38,739 nt of DNA, taken from contig NZ_SDKD01000032.1 in assembly GCF_004521915.1 (NCBI RefSeq), forward strand, positions 1-38,739, written 5' to 3'. The first letter of the stretch is position 1; each line of letters opens with the position of its first letter. Under the pieces are notes generated by a model. It saw nothing but the letters and a program-made list of their open reading frames with translations. It was not told where the DNA came from and made no database searches. Positions 23,117-31,711 of this stretch are shown in pieces. The position numbers and the translations under genes are program-made. The DNA comes from Brevibacillus migulae. Its GTDB lineage: Bacteria; Bacillota; Bacilli; Brevibacillales; Brevibacillaceae.

Positions 23117-23199
23117 GGATGTCACTCCGTTTTCGGGTTACTGACTACCCCTTTTTTTCATAGCATTGGATAAGGCTTTCATCCGCAAACTTTTTCTAA

Positions 23200-23225
23200 A
23201 TAAAAAAACACCCTCGAGAGGTGTT
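23200..23225 (-). terminator. Terminator of the nik-type operon, overlapping the last stop codon
   Basis: AACACC (23207-23212) pairs with GGTGTT (23220-23225) around a 7-base loop, followed on the minus strand by a run of seven T. The stem includes the first bases of the stop codon of the last ABC gene. Confidence 0.75.
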
Positions 23226-24030
23226 ATCTTGATAATAAAACACGTTGACGAGGGTGCTCCGGCAGTATAGACGAAACCAGACTTTTCACAGCAGGATGCT
23301 CGGAAGTAAAAATGCCATTTTTGTCGTGGCACATCTCGACCATTTTCCCTTTCTCCATCACCGCAAGCGCATCAGAAATGGAGTAGGCTGCTTTTATATC
23401 ATGTGTGATGAAAAGGTACGAAAGACCGAATGCTGACTGTAATTCGCGAAACAAGTCCAAGATGAGTGTCTGATTCACCATATCCAGACTGCTTACCGAT
23501 TCATCAAGAACGATCAATTTTGGCTTTAACGCAATCGCCCGTGCAATATTGATCCGTTGTAACTGTCCACCGCTGAATTGGTAAGGGTACTTCCGCATGT
23601 CCGCAGGAGTCAAGCCTACCATTTCGAGCAAGTCCCCAATTCTTCGCTTTTGCTCGCCCACACTCAATCGCTCATAATTTTCCAGCGGTTCCCCAATGAT
23701 CTGCTCCGCTGTCATTCGTGGATTTACGGAAGAGTAACAATCCTGAAAAACCACTTGAAGATCCCGGCGCAGCCGTTTGCGCGTATGTGCACTCGCCTGA
23801 TACAGATCTTCTCCTTGAAAAAGAACCTGCCCTTGTTGCGGTGCCTGCAGCCCAAGGATTACTTTTCCCAATGTGCTTTTCCCCGCACCGCTCGTTCCCA
23901 GGAGTCCTACACACTTTCCTTCTTCGATCGTAAGTGAAACATTGGAAAGAACCGGCGCCTTAGCTACTCTCCTGCGGAAAAGGCTCGTTTCCCGGTAAGT
24001 ATGGGTTACTCCATTCACTTGCAGCAACAT
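23224..24030 (-). CDS. nikE: Nickel/oligopeptide-type ABC transporter ATPase, NikE-like
   Basis: This 268-residue ATPase of the OppF/NikE group has Walker A GTSGAGKST (about 49-57), signature FSGGQLQRINIARA, Walker B LIVLDESVSSLD (a Ser-rich D-loop in place of the usual DEPTSALD) and the switch His in LFITHD. The C-terminal extension is short, as in NikE. GGAGGTGG stands just before the ATG. It is the fifth gene of a five-gene importer and is followed at once by a terminator. With the NikD-like protein it would form the ATPase pair. Confidence 0.88.
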   Translation of the reverse strand: MLLQVNGVTHTYRETSLFRRRVAKAPVLSNVSLTIEEGKCVGLLGTSGAGKSTLGKVILGLQAPQQGQVLFQGEDLYQASAHTRKRLRRDLQVVFQDCYSSVNPRMTAEQIIGEPLENYERLSVGEQKRRIGDLLEMVGLTPADMRKYPYQFSGGQLQRINIARAIALKPKLIVLDESVSSLDMVNQTLILDLFRELQSAFGLSYLFITHDIKAAYSISDALAVMEKGKMVEMCHDKNGIFTSEHPAVKSLVSSILPEHPRQRVLLSR

Positions 24031-24075
24031 GCGTCCACCTCCTTTTAACCCGATCGCGTGATAGACTGACGTACG

Positions 24076-24888
24076 TTATTGATTGTTCATAGGTATCGTA
24101 GGTCTGGTATTCAGCAATTTTTTCGTGTACGCGTGCTGGGGTTGGTCAAACAGCTGAAAAACATCCGCTTTTTCGACAATGCGTCCTTGCTGCATGATCG
24201 CGACCTCATCCGCCAACTCTGATATGACACCCAAATCATGCGAGATTAATAGAATGGATGTGCCGCATTCTGTGCGGAGTCGGTCAAGCTGTCTCAACAC
24301 CTGCAATTGATTGACCACATCCAGAGCGGTAGTAGGCTCATCCGCAATTACTACGGATGGCCGCAGACACATCGATATCGCGATCATCACCCGCTGCAGC
24401 ATTCCACCACTCAGCTGAAACGGGTACTGTTTCATCAATTTGTCTGGCTCTGGCAAGTTCACACTGGCCAACGAGGTGACAGCCAGCTCGTGCGCTTCTT
24501 TTTTTGTCAGATCGCTGTGAGTACGGATTGTCTCAACGAATTGAACGCCGATCGTATACACCGGTGTAAAGGCACTTATGGGATTTTGCATGATCAAGGC
24601 AATTTCTTTCCCCCGTATACGACGCATCTCCTGTTCTGGCAACCCGTTCAATTCGCGGTCGTGTAATCGGATGCTGCCTTCCACCATGATTTGATGCGGA
24701 TCGAACAATTGCATGATGGAGTGACAAGTAACCGTCTTGCCGCTGCCGCTCTCTCCCACAAGCCCTAGTACTTGGCCACGTTTCAAATCCAAATCGATAT
24801 CCTGAAGCAAAGCGAGTGTCCCATGCTTCCCTTTTACCTTCACGTTCAACCCGCTTATCTGCAACACCTTCGATTGTTGTCCATTCAC
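24076..24888 (-). CDS. nikD: Nickel/oligopeptide-type ABC transporter ATPase, NikD-like
   Basis: This ATPase of about 270 residues in the OppD/NikD group has Walker A GESGSGKT, a Q-loop in ALIMQNPISAFTP, signature LSGGMLQRVMIAI, Walker B VVIADEPTTALD and switch His in LLISHD. The start is not an ATG: GTG 24888 has AGGG 9 nt upstream, and TTG 24897 is an alternative. It begins 15 nt after the NikC-like stop. The C-terminal peptide-transporter extension (HAYTKKLLNTRP) is present. Confidence 0.88.
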   Translation of the reverse strand: MNGQQSKVLQISGLNVKVKGKHGTLALLQDIDLDLKRGQVLGLVGESGSGKTVTCHSIMQLFDPHQIMVEGSIRLHDRELNGLPEQEMRRIRGKEIALIMQNPISAFTPVYTIGVQFVETIRTHSDLTKKEAHELAVTSLASVNLPEPDKLMKQYPFQLSGGMLQRVMIAISMCLRPSVVIADEPTTALDVVNQLQVLRQLDRLRTECGTSILLISHDLGVISELADEVAIMQQGRIVEKADVFQLFDQPQHAYTKKLLNTRPTIPMNNQ

Positions 24889-24903
24889 TCTACTCAACCC
24901 TAT

Positions 24904-25737
24904 TCAGTAACGACGTTTAACCCCATAACGCTCAGACAAAGCTTCTCCCAACACATTGAACGCAATCACGACGAGCAAGATCATCAATCCCGGAAAGATC
25001 ATCAATTCCGGATGACTGCGAATAAAGTTCTTTCCTTCGTGAATCATGGCTCCCCACTCCGGAGTGGGTGGTTGCACGCCCAGTCCCAGGAAAGATAGTG
25101 CAGAAATGTCCATGATCGCCCAGCCCATTTCCAATGTGCCCATCACGAGAATCGGCGGCAGCACGTTGGGAATTAAATGCTTTCGGATGATCGTCCATGG
25201 AGAGGAGCCGCTAATGCGGGCAGCCGTAATAAATTCCCGCTGCTTTAAGCTGACGACCATCGTACGGATCATGCGGGCATAATATACCCAGTGCACCATC
25301 ATCAAAGCCAAAACCACCTGCATCAGACCGGGACCAAATATCCCCACAATCCCCATGACCAGCACGAGAGACGGAAAAGCCATAACCCCTTCGCAAAACC
25401 GCATGAGAACAGCATCCACCCATCCGCCTAGGTAACCCGCGATGGTTCCGACCAGCAAACCAATACCAATCGCGGAGACAAAAATCAAAAAGGCAACGCC
25501 TAGCGATATACGGGAACCGTGCAAGAGGCGAGATAAATTGTCGCGTCCCAGATGGTCTGTCCCCAGCAGATGCTCAGCGGAAGGCGGCTTCAGCTTCAGC
25601 GCTAAATTCACTTTGACTGGATCGTGAGGCGAAATCCATGGGGCAAACACGGCAATTACAGCGAAAAGCAACAACAGGATCGAGCATACCACAATCGTTT
25701 TCTTGCTCTTGAGGACAGTCCCTATGTTCGCGATCAC
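24904..25737 (-). CDS. nikC: Nickel/oligopeptide-type ABC transporter permease, NikC-like
   Basis: This 277-residue permease has about six membrane spans and the OppC_N segment FAPWISPHDPVKVNL after the first. The HLLGTDHLGRDNLSRLLHGSRISL signature of DppC/NikC proteins and the cytoplasmic loop with TAARISGSSPWTIIRKHLIPNVLPP are both present. I chose GTG 25737, which overlaps the upstream permease stop by 4 nt (GTGA) and has AAAGGAAG in range. A longer frame to 25809 lies inside that gene. Confidence 0.9.
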   Translation of the reverse strand: MIANIGTVLKSKKTIVVCSILLLLFAVIAVFAPWISPHDPVKVNLALKLKPPSAEHLLGTDHLGRDNLSRLLHGSRISLGVAFLIFVSAIGIGLLVGTIAGYLGGWVDAVLMRFCEGVMAFPSLVLVMGIVGIFGPGLMQVVLALMMVHWVYYARMIRTMVVSLKQREFITAARISGSSPWTIIRKHLIPNVLPPILVMGTLEMGWAIMDISALSFLGLGVQPPTPEWGAMIHEGKNFIRSHPELMIFPGLMILLVVIAFNVLGEALSERYGVKRRY

Positions 25738-26678
25738 GAGTCTTTTCTTCCTTTCAACGAAATTCGGGGGTCCATATACAGCTGTACAAGATCCACGATC
25801 AGGTTGCATACGACGAATAGACAGGCAGCAAAAATGACGTAGCTTTGGATAACAGGAAGATCCCGATTAAAAATCGCCTCGACAAAATATCGCCCGAACC
25901 CCGGCCAGGAAAAAACTTGTTCCACAATAATCGTGCCAGTCATCAATTTCCCCATATTCATGCCCAGACCGGTAATGACTGGGGTAATGGCAATTTTCAG
26001 CACATGTTTCGCTACGATCGTTCTTTCTCTCAACCCTCGTGTCCTTGCATATAAGACATACGACTCCTGGAGTTGCTCCAGCACGCTCGATCGCAGCAAA
26101 CGGGTATAGATCGCGATCAGCGCCAACGACAACGTCACAGCCGGAAGGACCAAATGCTGCCATGACCCTCTTCCCTCAACCGGGAATAAGTCCAGCTTTA
26201 CGGAAAAGAAGAAAATCAATAAGTATCCCAGCCAAAATTGCGGAATCGACGCTCCGAAAAAGGAAAGCAGCCTGCTGCATTTATCGATCAGGCTGTTTTT
26301 ATATATTGCAGACAAAAAACCGAGTGGAATGCTGATCACGATCGCAAGCACGATACTGCTGACTGCCAGCTGCATCGTCGCAGGTATTCTCTCTGTCATT
26401 TCTTCGATAATCGGCTCATTCGTAAGATAAGATTTGCCGAAGTCGAGTCGGCAAATCTTCATGACCGTTTGAACATATTGAATGTGCAGAGGCTGATCCA
26501 GGCCAAATTCTTTTCTCTTCTCAGCCAGGATCTCCTCTGTCGGCTGAATATGGGCTGCAGTCAAATATGCCTCAGCCGGGTCTACGGGTGATATCCGTAT
26601 GAGCACAAATGTGATGAAAATGGCAAAGAGCACAATGGGAATGACAGCAAGTATTCGCCTCCCAATATAGCTGATCAT
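25734..26678 (-). CDS. nikB: Nickel/oligopeptide-type ABC transporter permease, NikB-like
   Basis: This 314-residue permease begins with the classic MISYIGRRILAVIPIVL first helix of DppB/NikB proteins. It has the DFGKSYLTNEPI loop and the cytoplasmic coupling motif YVLYARTRGLRERTIVAKHVLKIA. AAGGAGGA lies upstream of the ATG. The stop overlaps the NikC-like start, so the two permeases are translationally coupled. Confidence 0.92.
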   Translation of the reverse strand: MISYIGRRILAVIPIVLFAIFITFVLIRISPVDPAEAYLTAAHIQPTEEILAEKRKEFGLDQPLHIQYVQTVMKICRLDFGKSYLTNEPIIEEMTERIPATMQLAVSSIVLAIVISIPLGFLSAIYKNSLIDKCSRLLSFFGASIPQFWLGYLLIFFFSVKLDLFPVEGRGSWQHLVLPAVTLSLALIAIYTRLLRSSVLEQLQESYVLYARTRGLRERTIVAKHVLKIAITPVITGLGMNMGKLMTGTIIVEQVFSWPGFGRYFVEAIFNRDLPVIQSYVIFAACLFVVCNLIVDLVQLYMDPRISLKGRKDS

Positions 26679-26697
26679 GAAGTTCCTCCTTGCCGGT

Positions 26698-28323
26698 TTA
26701 CTCGCTTACTTCAATCGAGTTGAATGGATGTTCATCCCGATTCGCCGGGAAACTGAATGCTTTCACGTTTTTCTGGTAAACCACTGTCTTTTTGATATAC
26801 GAAACCGGTACAATCGCCGACTGCTCCTGCAGCGTTTTCAGGATGGAGCCGTACAGCTCTTGGCGCTTCGTCTCATCCGTAGATGCGAGGGCTTCCTTCA
26901 CTTGCTTGTCCAATTCCGCTTTCATTGGCACGCGGGAATGAGCTTCCGAGACACCCCAGCCTTTTTCTGCCACTACATTAATGAACGAATGCGGATCATA
27001 AGGCGCTCCGTAGTTGTACCAGAAGTCGATGTCAAATTCGCCTGCTCTTCTGCGCTTGATTTGAACCGTTAATTCAAGACCCGTGATATTCAGCTTGACG
27101 CCGATCGCTGCCCACTCCGCTTGCATGGTTTCCGCCATCGCTTTTTGGATCGGGTCTGTTTTGTCATAAATCAATTCGAGTTCGAGTGGTTGCCCGTCTT
27201 TCTCGCGTACGGTTTTGCCTGCTGGCAGCTTCCATCCGGCTTCATCCAGATAAGCGGACGCTTTTTCCACATTGTATTCAACCGGAGCTACATCAATATT
27301 GGTGTAAGGGAAGTTTTTGGACAAAATGTTATCGGCTTTCTCTTCCAAGCCGAGCGTGATACCTTCAACCATCGCCTGTTTGTTAAAACCATGCTGGAGT
27401 GCCAAACGCACTCGCTGGTCCGCAAGCTTTTCATTTGTTGTATTCAAAAGCAAGCTTCTTGTCCCAACAGGTTCAGACAGCTTCGATCCATATTTGTCTG
27501 ATGCTTTCAGTTGATTGAAGGAATCCATACTGATGACGCCTTCCCCATAAATCAGATCCAATTCGCCTTTTTCAAAAGCCATGACGCGCGTTTCTGCGTC
27601 CGGAATAATTTTAACGGTGACTTTATCAAGCTTTGGAGCTTCTCCCCAATAATTCGGGTTGCGGGTAAACACCGCATATTCATCTTTCTTGTATTCAGAC
27701 AGCATCCACGGACCGGTTCCAACCGGTTTTTTCACTCCCTTGGAAGTGTCACCGTCATCCGGGAACCCGGCTTCTCCCAAAAAGCGGACGGGGCGAACGA
27801 GAGAAAGATCCTGCAAAGTCGGATAATAAGGAGCTTTCAGAATCATTTTGAACGTTTGCTCGTCGACTGCCTCCGTTTTTTCTAGAGCACTGATCACACC
27901 GAGCCAGCTGTGCAATTTCGGATTGCTCATCACTGCATCAAAGTTCTTTTTCACAATGGCCGCATTAAAAGGCGTACCATCTGAGAATTTTACATTCTTG
28001 CGGAGTTTGAACGTATACTCTTTACCGTCCTCCGAGATCGACCATGATTCAGCTAGATGAGGCTCCAGTTTGCCCCCTTCTTTGTAGCTTACCAATGGTT
28101 CATAGATCATCGATTGCGCAAATAGCTGGGAAGGGTTATATGTATGGGGATTCATTGGCCCGATATCCCTCGGCCAAGATACGGTGATGGCCTTCTCGGT
28201 TGGAGAAGCATCCTGTTCGACTGTTGGCGCATTTTCCTGGCTGTTGCAGCCCATGAGTGCGGTTGATAAGAGCAGGATCATTCCTACCATCAACAAAATG
28301 GCTTTTTTTCCTGAGTTAAACAT
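26698..28323 (-). CDS. nikA: Nickel-type ABC transporter substrate-binding lipoprotein, NikA-like
   Basis: This 541-residue SBP_bac_5 family protein has a lipobox LMGC (Cys26). It follows NikA closely: SWPRDIGPMNPHTYNPSQL, FAQSMIYEPLVSY, VKKPVGTGPWMLSEYKKDEY and GAPYDPHSF near the C-terminus all have direct counterparts in E. coli NikA. It would bind nickel, probably as a complex with a small chelator such as histidine or an opine metallophore. AAGGGGAC precedes the ATG. It is the first gene of the five-gene importer, under a promoter with a Fur-like box. No metallophore synthesis genes (cntKLM type) are in the window. Nickel, cobalt, zinc or iron chelates remain possible. Confidence 0.9.
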   Translation of the reverse strand: MFNSGKKAILLMVGMILLLSTALMGCNSQENAPTVEQDASPTEKAITVSWPRDIGPMNPHTYNPSQLFAQSMIYEPLVSYKEGGKLEPHLAESWSISEDGKEYTFKLRKNVKFSDGTPFNAAIVKKNFDAVMSNPKLHSWLGVISALEKTEAVDEQTFKMILKAPYYPTLQDLSLVRPVRFLGEAGFPDDGDTSKGVKKPVGTGPWMLSEYKKDEYAVFTRNPNYWGEAPKLDKVTVKIIPDAETRVMAFEKGELDLIYGEGVISMDSFNQLKASDKYGSKLSEPVGTRSLLLNTTNEKLADQRVRLALQHGFNKQAMVEGITLGLEEKADNILSKNFPYTNIDVAPVEYNVEKASAYLDEAGWKLPAGKTVREKDGQPLELELIYDKTDPIQKAMAETMQAEWAAIGVKLNITGLELTVQIKRRRAGEFDIDFWYNYGAPYDPHSFINVVAEKGWGVSEAHSRVPMKAELDKQVKEALASTDETKRQELYGSILKTLQEQSAIVPVSYIKKTVVYQKNVKAFSFPANRDEHPFNSIEVSE

Positions 28324-28346
28324 GAAGTAGTCCCCTTTTGACTAAT

Positions 28347-28361
28347 TAATAATGATTATCA
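28347..28361 (-). promoter_or_regulatory. Fur-like box upstream of the nik-type operon
   Basis: TAATAATGATTATCA matches the 7-1-7 Fur box TGATAATNATTATCA at all defined positions but one. It lies just after the predicted transcription start. A second half-site TGATAAT (28373-28379) overlaps the -10 box. The PerR and Zur consensus sequences fit less well. Confidence 0.6.
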
Positions 28362-28371
28362 GTTCTGCCCA

Positions 28372-28400
28372 ATGATAATTGAGAAGTATTTTCATGTCAA
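28372..28400 (-). promoter_or_regulatory. Sigma-A promoter of the nik-type operon
   Basis: On the minus strand TTGACA (28400-28395) and TATCAT (28377-28372) are separated by 17 bases. The start of transcription would be near 28365, next to the Fur-like box. Confidence 0.7.
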
Positions 28401-28428
28401 CTGAAATCACCATTTTTTCAGGACAATG

Positions 28429-28454
28429 AAAAAAGCAATCCATGGTTGGATTGC
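28429..28454 (-). terminator. Terminator of the ThuA-like gene
   Basis: GCAATCC (28435-28441) pairs with GGATTGC (28448-28454) around a 6-base loop and runs into T6 on the minus strand. Confidence 0.85.
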
Positions 28455-28497
28455 CTTGCGAAAAGACTCGGTCGTTTTACTCCCTTGTTTGATGATA

Positions 28498-29151
28498 TTA
28501 CGATCCGGAATTAACCTTACCAGAATGAACAACCCATCGAGCGCTATTTATAACGAGCTGCCTGAAAGCTTGTGGCTTGAATGACACTGCCGTGTGACCC
28601 GGCTGCAAATAGACGACCTTCCCCAAACCGTATTGATGTTCCCACGCTGCCGGATACCTTTTCCCGGCATACTCGAATTCCAGTAAAACGGTACGGGGCG
28701 TAAAGGGATCAAACTCAAACTGATACGGCTCCTCGTCGACCGTAAAGTCTTCCACTCCTTGAAGCACTGGATGCTCCTTTACCGTTCCATAATAGCTGAG
28801 TGGCTGATAAGGCGGATGGCCGACAAACTTGGCCCCCATTACCTGTAACAGCTCGTAGCTACCCGCTAGTGAAATGCCGTTATGAATCGCGAGCAGTCCC
28901 CCACCGCCTGCTACGAATGTTAACAGACCGGCAATTTGCTCGGGTGCAAGCTCTCGCGTCCAGATATCCGCATACGAGATGCAGGCAGCAAACTCGCTGG
29001 TGTCTAGCGACGATAAATCATCATAATTTTGTGTAACGGTCAGTTGAAATTCCCCGCCCAAGATCTGCTCCAATTCTTGACGCACAGGATCGAGCGGATG
29101 CCAGGCTCCCGGGTGGTTATCGCCAATTAACAAAATTTGTTTTGCAGTCAT
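28498..29151 (-). CDS. ThuA-like domain protein
   Basis: This 217-residue protein has a type-1 glutamine-amidotransferase-like fold of the ThuA (trehalose utilization) family. Key pieces are ILLIGDNHPGAWHP at the start, the GGGGLLAIHNGIS strand-turn, the HPVLQGVEDFTVDEEPY segment typical of ThuA, and the AWEHQYGLGKVVYLQPGH block. The nucleophile Cys of true amidotransferases is absent from the nucleophile-elbow position (AIHNG). The family acts in sugar metabolism in other bacteria, with the reaction not firmly established. AAGGAGCTGG precedes the ATG. It is divergent from sigZ and stands alone with its own terminator. Confidence 0.85.
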   Translation of the reverse strand: MTAKQILLIGDNHPGAWHPLDPVRQELEQILGGEFQLTVTQNYDDLSSLDTSEFAACISYADIWTRELAPEQIAGLLTFVAGGGGLLAIHNGISLAGSYELLQVMGAKFVGHPPYQPLSYYGTVKEHPVLQGVEDFTVDEEPYQFEFDPFTPRTVLLEFEYAGKRYPAAWEHQYGLGKVVYLQPGHTAVSFKPQAFRQLVINSARWVVHSGKVNSGS

Positions 29152-29211
29152 TTTTGACCAGCTCCTTAGTCTCGATATTGAGTTACGATAAGGAGACGGA
29201 GGAAATTGGCG

Positions 29212-29304
29212 ATGGACGCAGAATTGATTGAAAATATTTTGTCATATGGAGTGAATGTGCGATGGATATTACTGTCATTTGGCATGACTATTACCCGCAG
29301 CTGA
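29212..29304 (+). CDS. Possible 30-residue leader ORF overlapping the sigZ start
   Basis: A short frame beginning MDAELIEN and ending GMTITRS has a strong GGAGGAAATTGGCG site before its ATG. It runs in another frame across the sigZ start codon and stops 42 nt inside sigZ. sigZ itself has only GGAG 12 nt upstream of its ATG. Translation of this leader could therefore set sigZ expression. It may also be a chance ORF. Confidence 0.4.
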   Translation: MDAELIENILSYGVNVRWILLSFGMTITRS

Positions 29305-29834
29305 AGAGGTTCGTCTCAAATCGCATCAAAAATCAGGCAGATGCTGAAGATATTGTGCAGCAAGTCTTCATTAAGGTAAACAATCATCTCGATGACTTGA
29401 AGGAGAAAGAAAAGCTTTCCTCATGGATCTATCAGATCACTCGCAACAGCATGGTGGATTATTTCCGTAAAGAAAAGTGGAACGACGAGCTCCCCACGCA
29501 TCTGCAGACCATGGATGACTATGAAGAGCCCGATCTGGCACAGGAGGTCATCAATTGCTTTGAGTCGACGATCCAACAGCTCCCGGAAAAATATAAGGAA
29601 GCGCTGGAGCTCTCTATGCTGAAAGGAATGTCCCAAAAGGAATTGAGCGAACGACTGGGTATCTCCTATTCAGGGGCAAAATCGAGAGTACAGCGCGGGC
29701 GGGAGATGTTGAAAGAATTGCTGACTGGCTGTTGTCATATCGAATCGGACCGCTATGGGAATATTATTGAGTTTCATATTAAATGGCGTTATCCTTCGTG
29801 CTCAGTTGATGAGCAAGATGGTAAAAGGGGATAA
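29262..29834 (+). CDS. sigZ: RNA polymerase sigma factor SigZ (ECF type)
   Basis: This 190-residue ECF sigma factor has region 2 at about residues 5-72 (DAEDIVQQVFIKVNNHLDDL and SWIYQITRNSMVDYFRK). Region 4 covers about 108-158 (LPEKYKEALELSMLKGMSQKELSERLGISYSGAKSRVQRGREML). The tail with CCHIESDRYGNIIEF closely matches Bacillus SigZ. The N-terminus MDITVIWHDYYPQLKRF also fits SigZ, which supports this start even though its ribosome binding site is weakly placed. No anti-sigma gene is adjacent, as for B. subtilis sigZ. The last 15 residues are a variable extension. Signals and targets of SigZ are poorly known. Confidence 0.93.
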   Translation: MDITVIWHDYYPQLKRFVSNRIKNQADAEDIVQQVFIKVNNHLDDLKEKEKLSSWIYQITRNSMVDYFRKEKWNDELPTHLQTMDDYEEPDLAQEVINCFESTIQQLPEKYKEALELSMLKGMSQKELSERLGISYSGAKSRVQRGREMLKELLTGCCHIESDRYGNIIEFHIKWRYPSCSVDEQDGKRG

Positions 29835-29835
29835 T

Positions 29836-29873
29836 GGACAAAGAGGTTGGCCCCTGTGCCTCCCTCTTTGTCC
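29836..29873. terminator. Hairpin between convergent sigZ and the carbohydrate operon
   Basis: A perfect 11-bp stem GGACAAAGAGG (29836-29846) with CCTCTTTGTCC (29863-29873) lies between the stops of sigZ (plus) and the isomerase-like gene (minus). No T run follows on either side, so termination would be weak or factor-assisted. Confidence 0.55.
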
Positions 29874-29891
29874 AACCCGGACTTGTTTGGT

Positions 29892-30860
29892 TTACGCCCA
29901 CCATATATCCCGATTACTCTCTTCAATCACCAACCCTCGCAGAAAAGAAACGGCTTTTTGAAACCCCTCTTCGACGGACATCAGCGCATCCTCATGCTCA
30001 ATGCTAATCGCTCCGTCATAGCCCACTGCCTGCAAGGCGCTGAAGATGTCCCGCCACGTCTCTTCCCCATGACCGTAGCCGACCGTCCGGAAAATCCAGG
30101 AGCGATTCAGCGTATCGCGATAGCTTTTCGTATCCAGCACCCCATTGGCCGCCGCATTCTGCTTGTCAATTGCCGTGTCTTTCGCATGGAAGTGGTAGAG
30201 CGCATCCGCTTGCCCCAGCTGCTTGATGCTTACGACAGGGTCCATCTGCTGCCAGAACAAATGACTCGGGTCAAAATTGGCGCCGATTCGCTCCCCGCAC
30301 TGCTCCCGCAAACGCAGCAGCGTCTCCGTGTTATACACGGCAAAACCGGGGTGCGGTTCCACAGCCGCCCGGACGCCGTGCTGCCGGAGGAATTCATTCT
30401 GTTCCCGCCAATACGGAATCACCTTCTCCTCCCACTGCCATTTGACCACGGCTGAAAAATCATCCGGCCATGGGCACGTGATCCACACCGGGTTCAAGGA
30501 GTATTCCGACTCTCCGGGACATCCTGAAAAAGTCACGACGTTTTCCACTTCCAGTTTTGCAGCAAGCCGTACCGTATCCTGAAACGCTTGGTGATGTTTG
30601 CGAGCAATGTCCGCATTGGGGTGCAGCGGGTTGCCATGACAGCTCAATGCGCTAATTTCCAGCCCCCTGCTTTGCACAGCCTGTTTAAACTGTTTCCACT
30701 TGCTTTCGTCCTCCAATAGTTCGGCTGGTTGGCAATGAACATTTCCCACATATCCCCCGGTGCCAATCTCCACTGCTTTCAGGCCGCTCTCTGCGATGTA
30801 ATCCAGCGCTTCCTCCAGTGATTTCTTGCCGAACAAAACAGCAAATACCCCCAGTTTCAC
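29892..30860 (-). CDS. Sugar phosphate isomerase/epimerase-like TIM-barrel protein
   Basis: This 322-residue xylose-isomerase-like TIM barrel (AP_endonuc_2 fold) has strand-end acidic and His residues of the metal site visible in VEIGTGGYVGNVHC, LSCHGNPLHPN, AAVEPHPGFAVYN, NFDPSHLFWQQMDP, YHFHAKDTAID and SIEHED. The start is GTG 30860, with GAGGAGGAAA 7 nt upstream; a frame extending to 30995 overlaps the upstream permease gene. It is the last gene of the carbohydrate operon, 20 nt after a permease. It probably isomerises or epimerises a sugar released or oxidised by the other operon enzymes. The substrate is not set by sequence. Confidence 0.9.
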   Translation of the reverse strand: MKLGVFAVLFGKKSLEEALDYIAESGLKAVEIGTGGYVGNVHCQPAELLEDESKWKQFKQAVQSRGLEISALSCHGNPLHPNADIARKHHQAFQDTVRLAAKLEVENVVTFSGCPGESEYSLNPVWITCPWPDDFSAVVKWQWEEKVIPYWREQNEFLRQHGVRAAVEPHPGFAVYNTETLLRLREQCGERIGANFDPSHLFWQQMDPVVSIKQLGQADALYHFHAKDTAIDKQNAAANGVLDTKSYRDTLNRSWIFRTVGYGHGEETWRDIFSALQAVGYDGAISIEHEDALMSVEEGFQKAVSFLRGLVIEESNRDIWWA

Positions 30861-30880
30861 CTGGCTTTCCTCCTCTTTTT

Positions 30881-31711
30881 CTAATCTTTCACGGCACCGG
30901 ATGTTAACCCGCTGACGATATACTTTTGCAGCGTGATAAAGATGATGACGATCGGGATGGCCGCGACGGTCGCAACCGCCATCAGGTTGTTCCATTGGGT
31001 GCCGTATTGGCCGATAAATTTATACAGACCGAGCGTCAGCGGGCGAATGCTTTCTTCTGTGGTAAGCAGCATCGCAAACAGGAAATCCCCCCAACCGAAG
31101 AGAAAGCAAAACGCTCCCACGGTCAACATGCCGGGCTTGATCAAGGGCAGGATGACTCGCCAAAAGGTGGTCCATTTGTTGCAGCCATCGATCGCAGCGG
31201 CATCGTCCAGTACGCTTGGAATCGAGAGGAAAAAGGGACGAAGCACGAGGACCGCAAACGGCAGGGAGACTGTCGTATTCGCGATGATCAGCCCCAAGAA
31301 GCTGTTCAGCAAGCCCAGCTTGGAAAACAGGATGAAAAAAGGCATGGCCAGCATGATGTTGGGCAGCATTTGACTCGCCAACAGCAGGATCAAGATGAGG
31401 CCCTTTCCTCTCAGATTCAATCTTGTCAGCGCATATGCAGCCGGAGCAGCCAGCAGAAGGGTGACAACCATGGTGCCGCACGCGATCAAAAAGCTGTTCC
31501 CGATATACCCGAGAATGTACGGATTTTTGAACACGTTTTCGAGATAAGCCGCAAACGTCACATCACGAGGAATCAGATGCGGCGGACTGGCAAACAAGTC
31601 GCTCATCGGCTTGATCGAAGTCGCAAACATCCAGTAGATGGGAAACAAAAACAAAATGGTCGAGAGAATCGCAAGGAACATGGCGCCATATCCGGATTTC
31701 CGATGATCCAT
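30881..31711 (-). CDS. Carbohydrate ABC transporter permease (MalG/CUT1 type)
   Basis: This 276-residue permease with six membrane spans has the CUT1 coupling loop DDAAAIDGCNKWTTFWRVILPLIKPG. The N-terminal FLFPIYWMFATSIKP is typical of the MalG subgroup. Its ATG shares one base with the stop of the preceding permease (TGATG), so the start at 31711 is preferred over an in-frame codon at 31744. No ATPase gene is in the operon. In related bacteria a shared MsmX-type ATPase serves such importers. Confidence 0.92.
   Translation of the reverse strand: MDHRKSGYGAMFLAILSTILFLFPIYWMFATSIKPMSDLFASPPHLIPRDVTFAAYLENVFKNPYILGYIGNSFLIACGTMVVTLLLAAPAAYALTRLNLRGKGLILILLLASQMLPNIMLAMPFFILFSKLGLLNSFLGLIIANTTVSLPFAVLVLRPFFLSIPSVLDDAAAIDGCNKWTTFWRVILPLIKPGMLTVGAFCFLFGWGDFLFAMLLTTEESIRPLTLGLYKFIGQYGTQWNNLMAVATVAAIPIVIIFITLQKYIVSGLTSGAVKD

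Noticed and set aside
23224..28323. Complete staphylopine-type metallophore locus
   Set aside because: Only the importer genes are present; no cntK, cntL or cntM-like synthesis gene lies in the window.
29836..29873. Strong rho-independent terminator between sigZ and the sugar operon
   Set aside because: The stem is perfect but neither strand has a T run after it, so it is listed only as a weak hairpin terminator.
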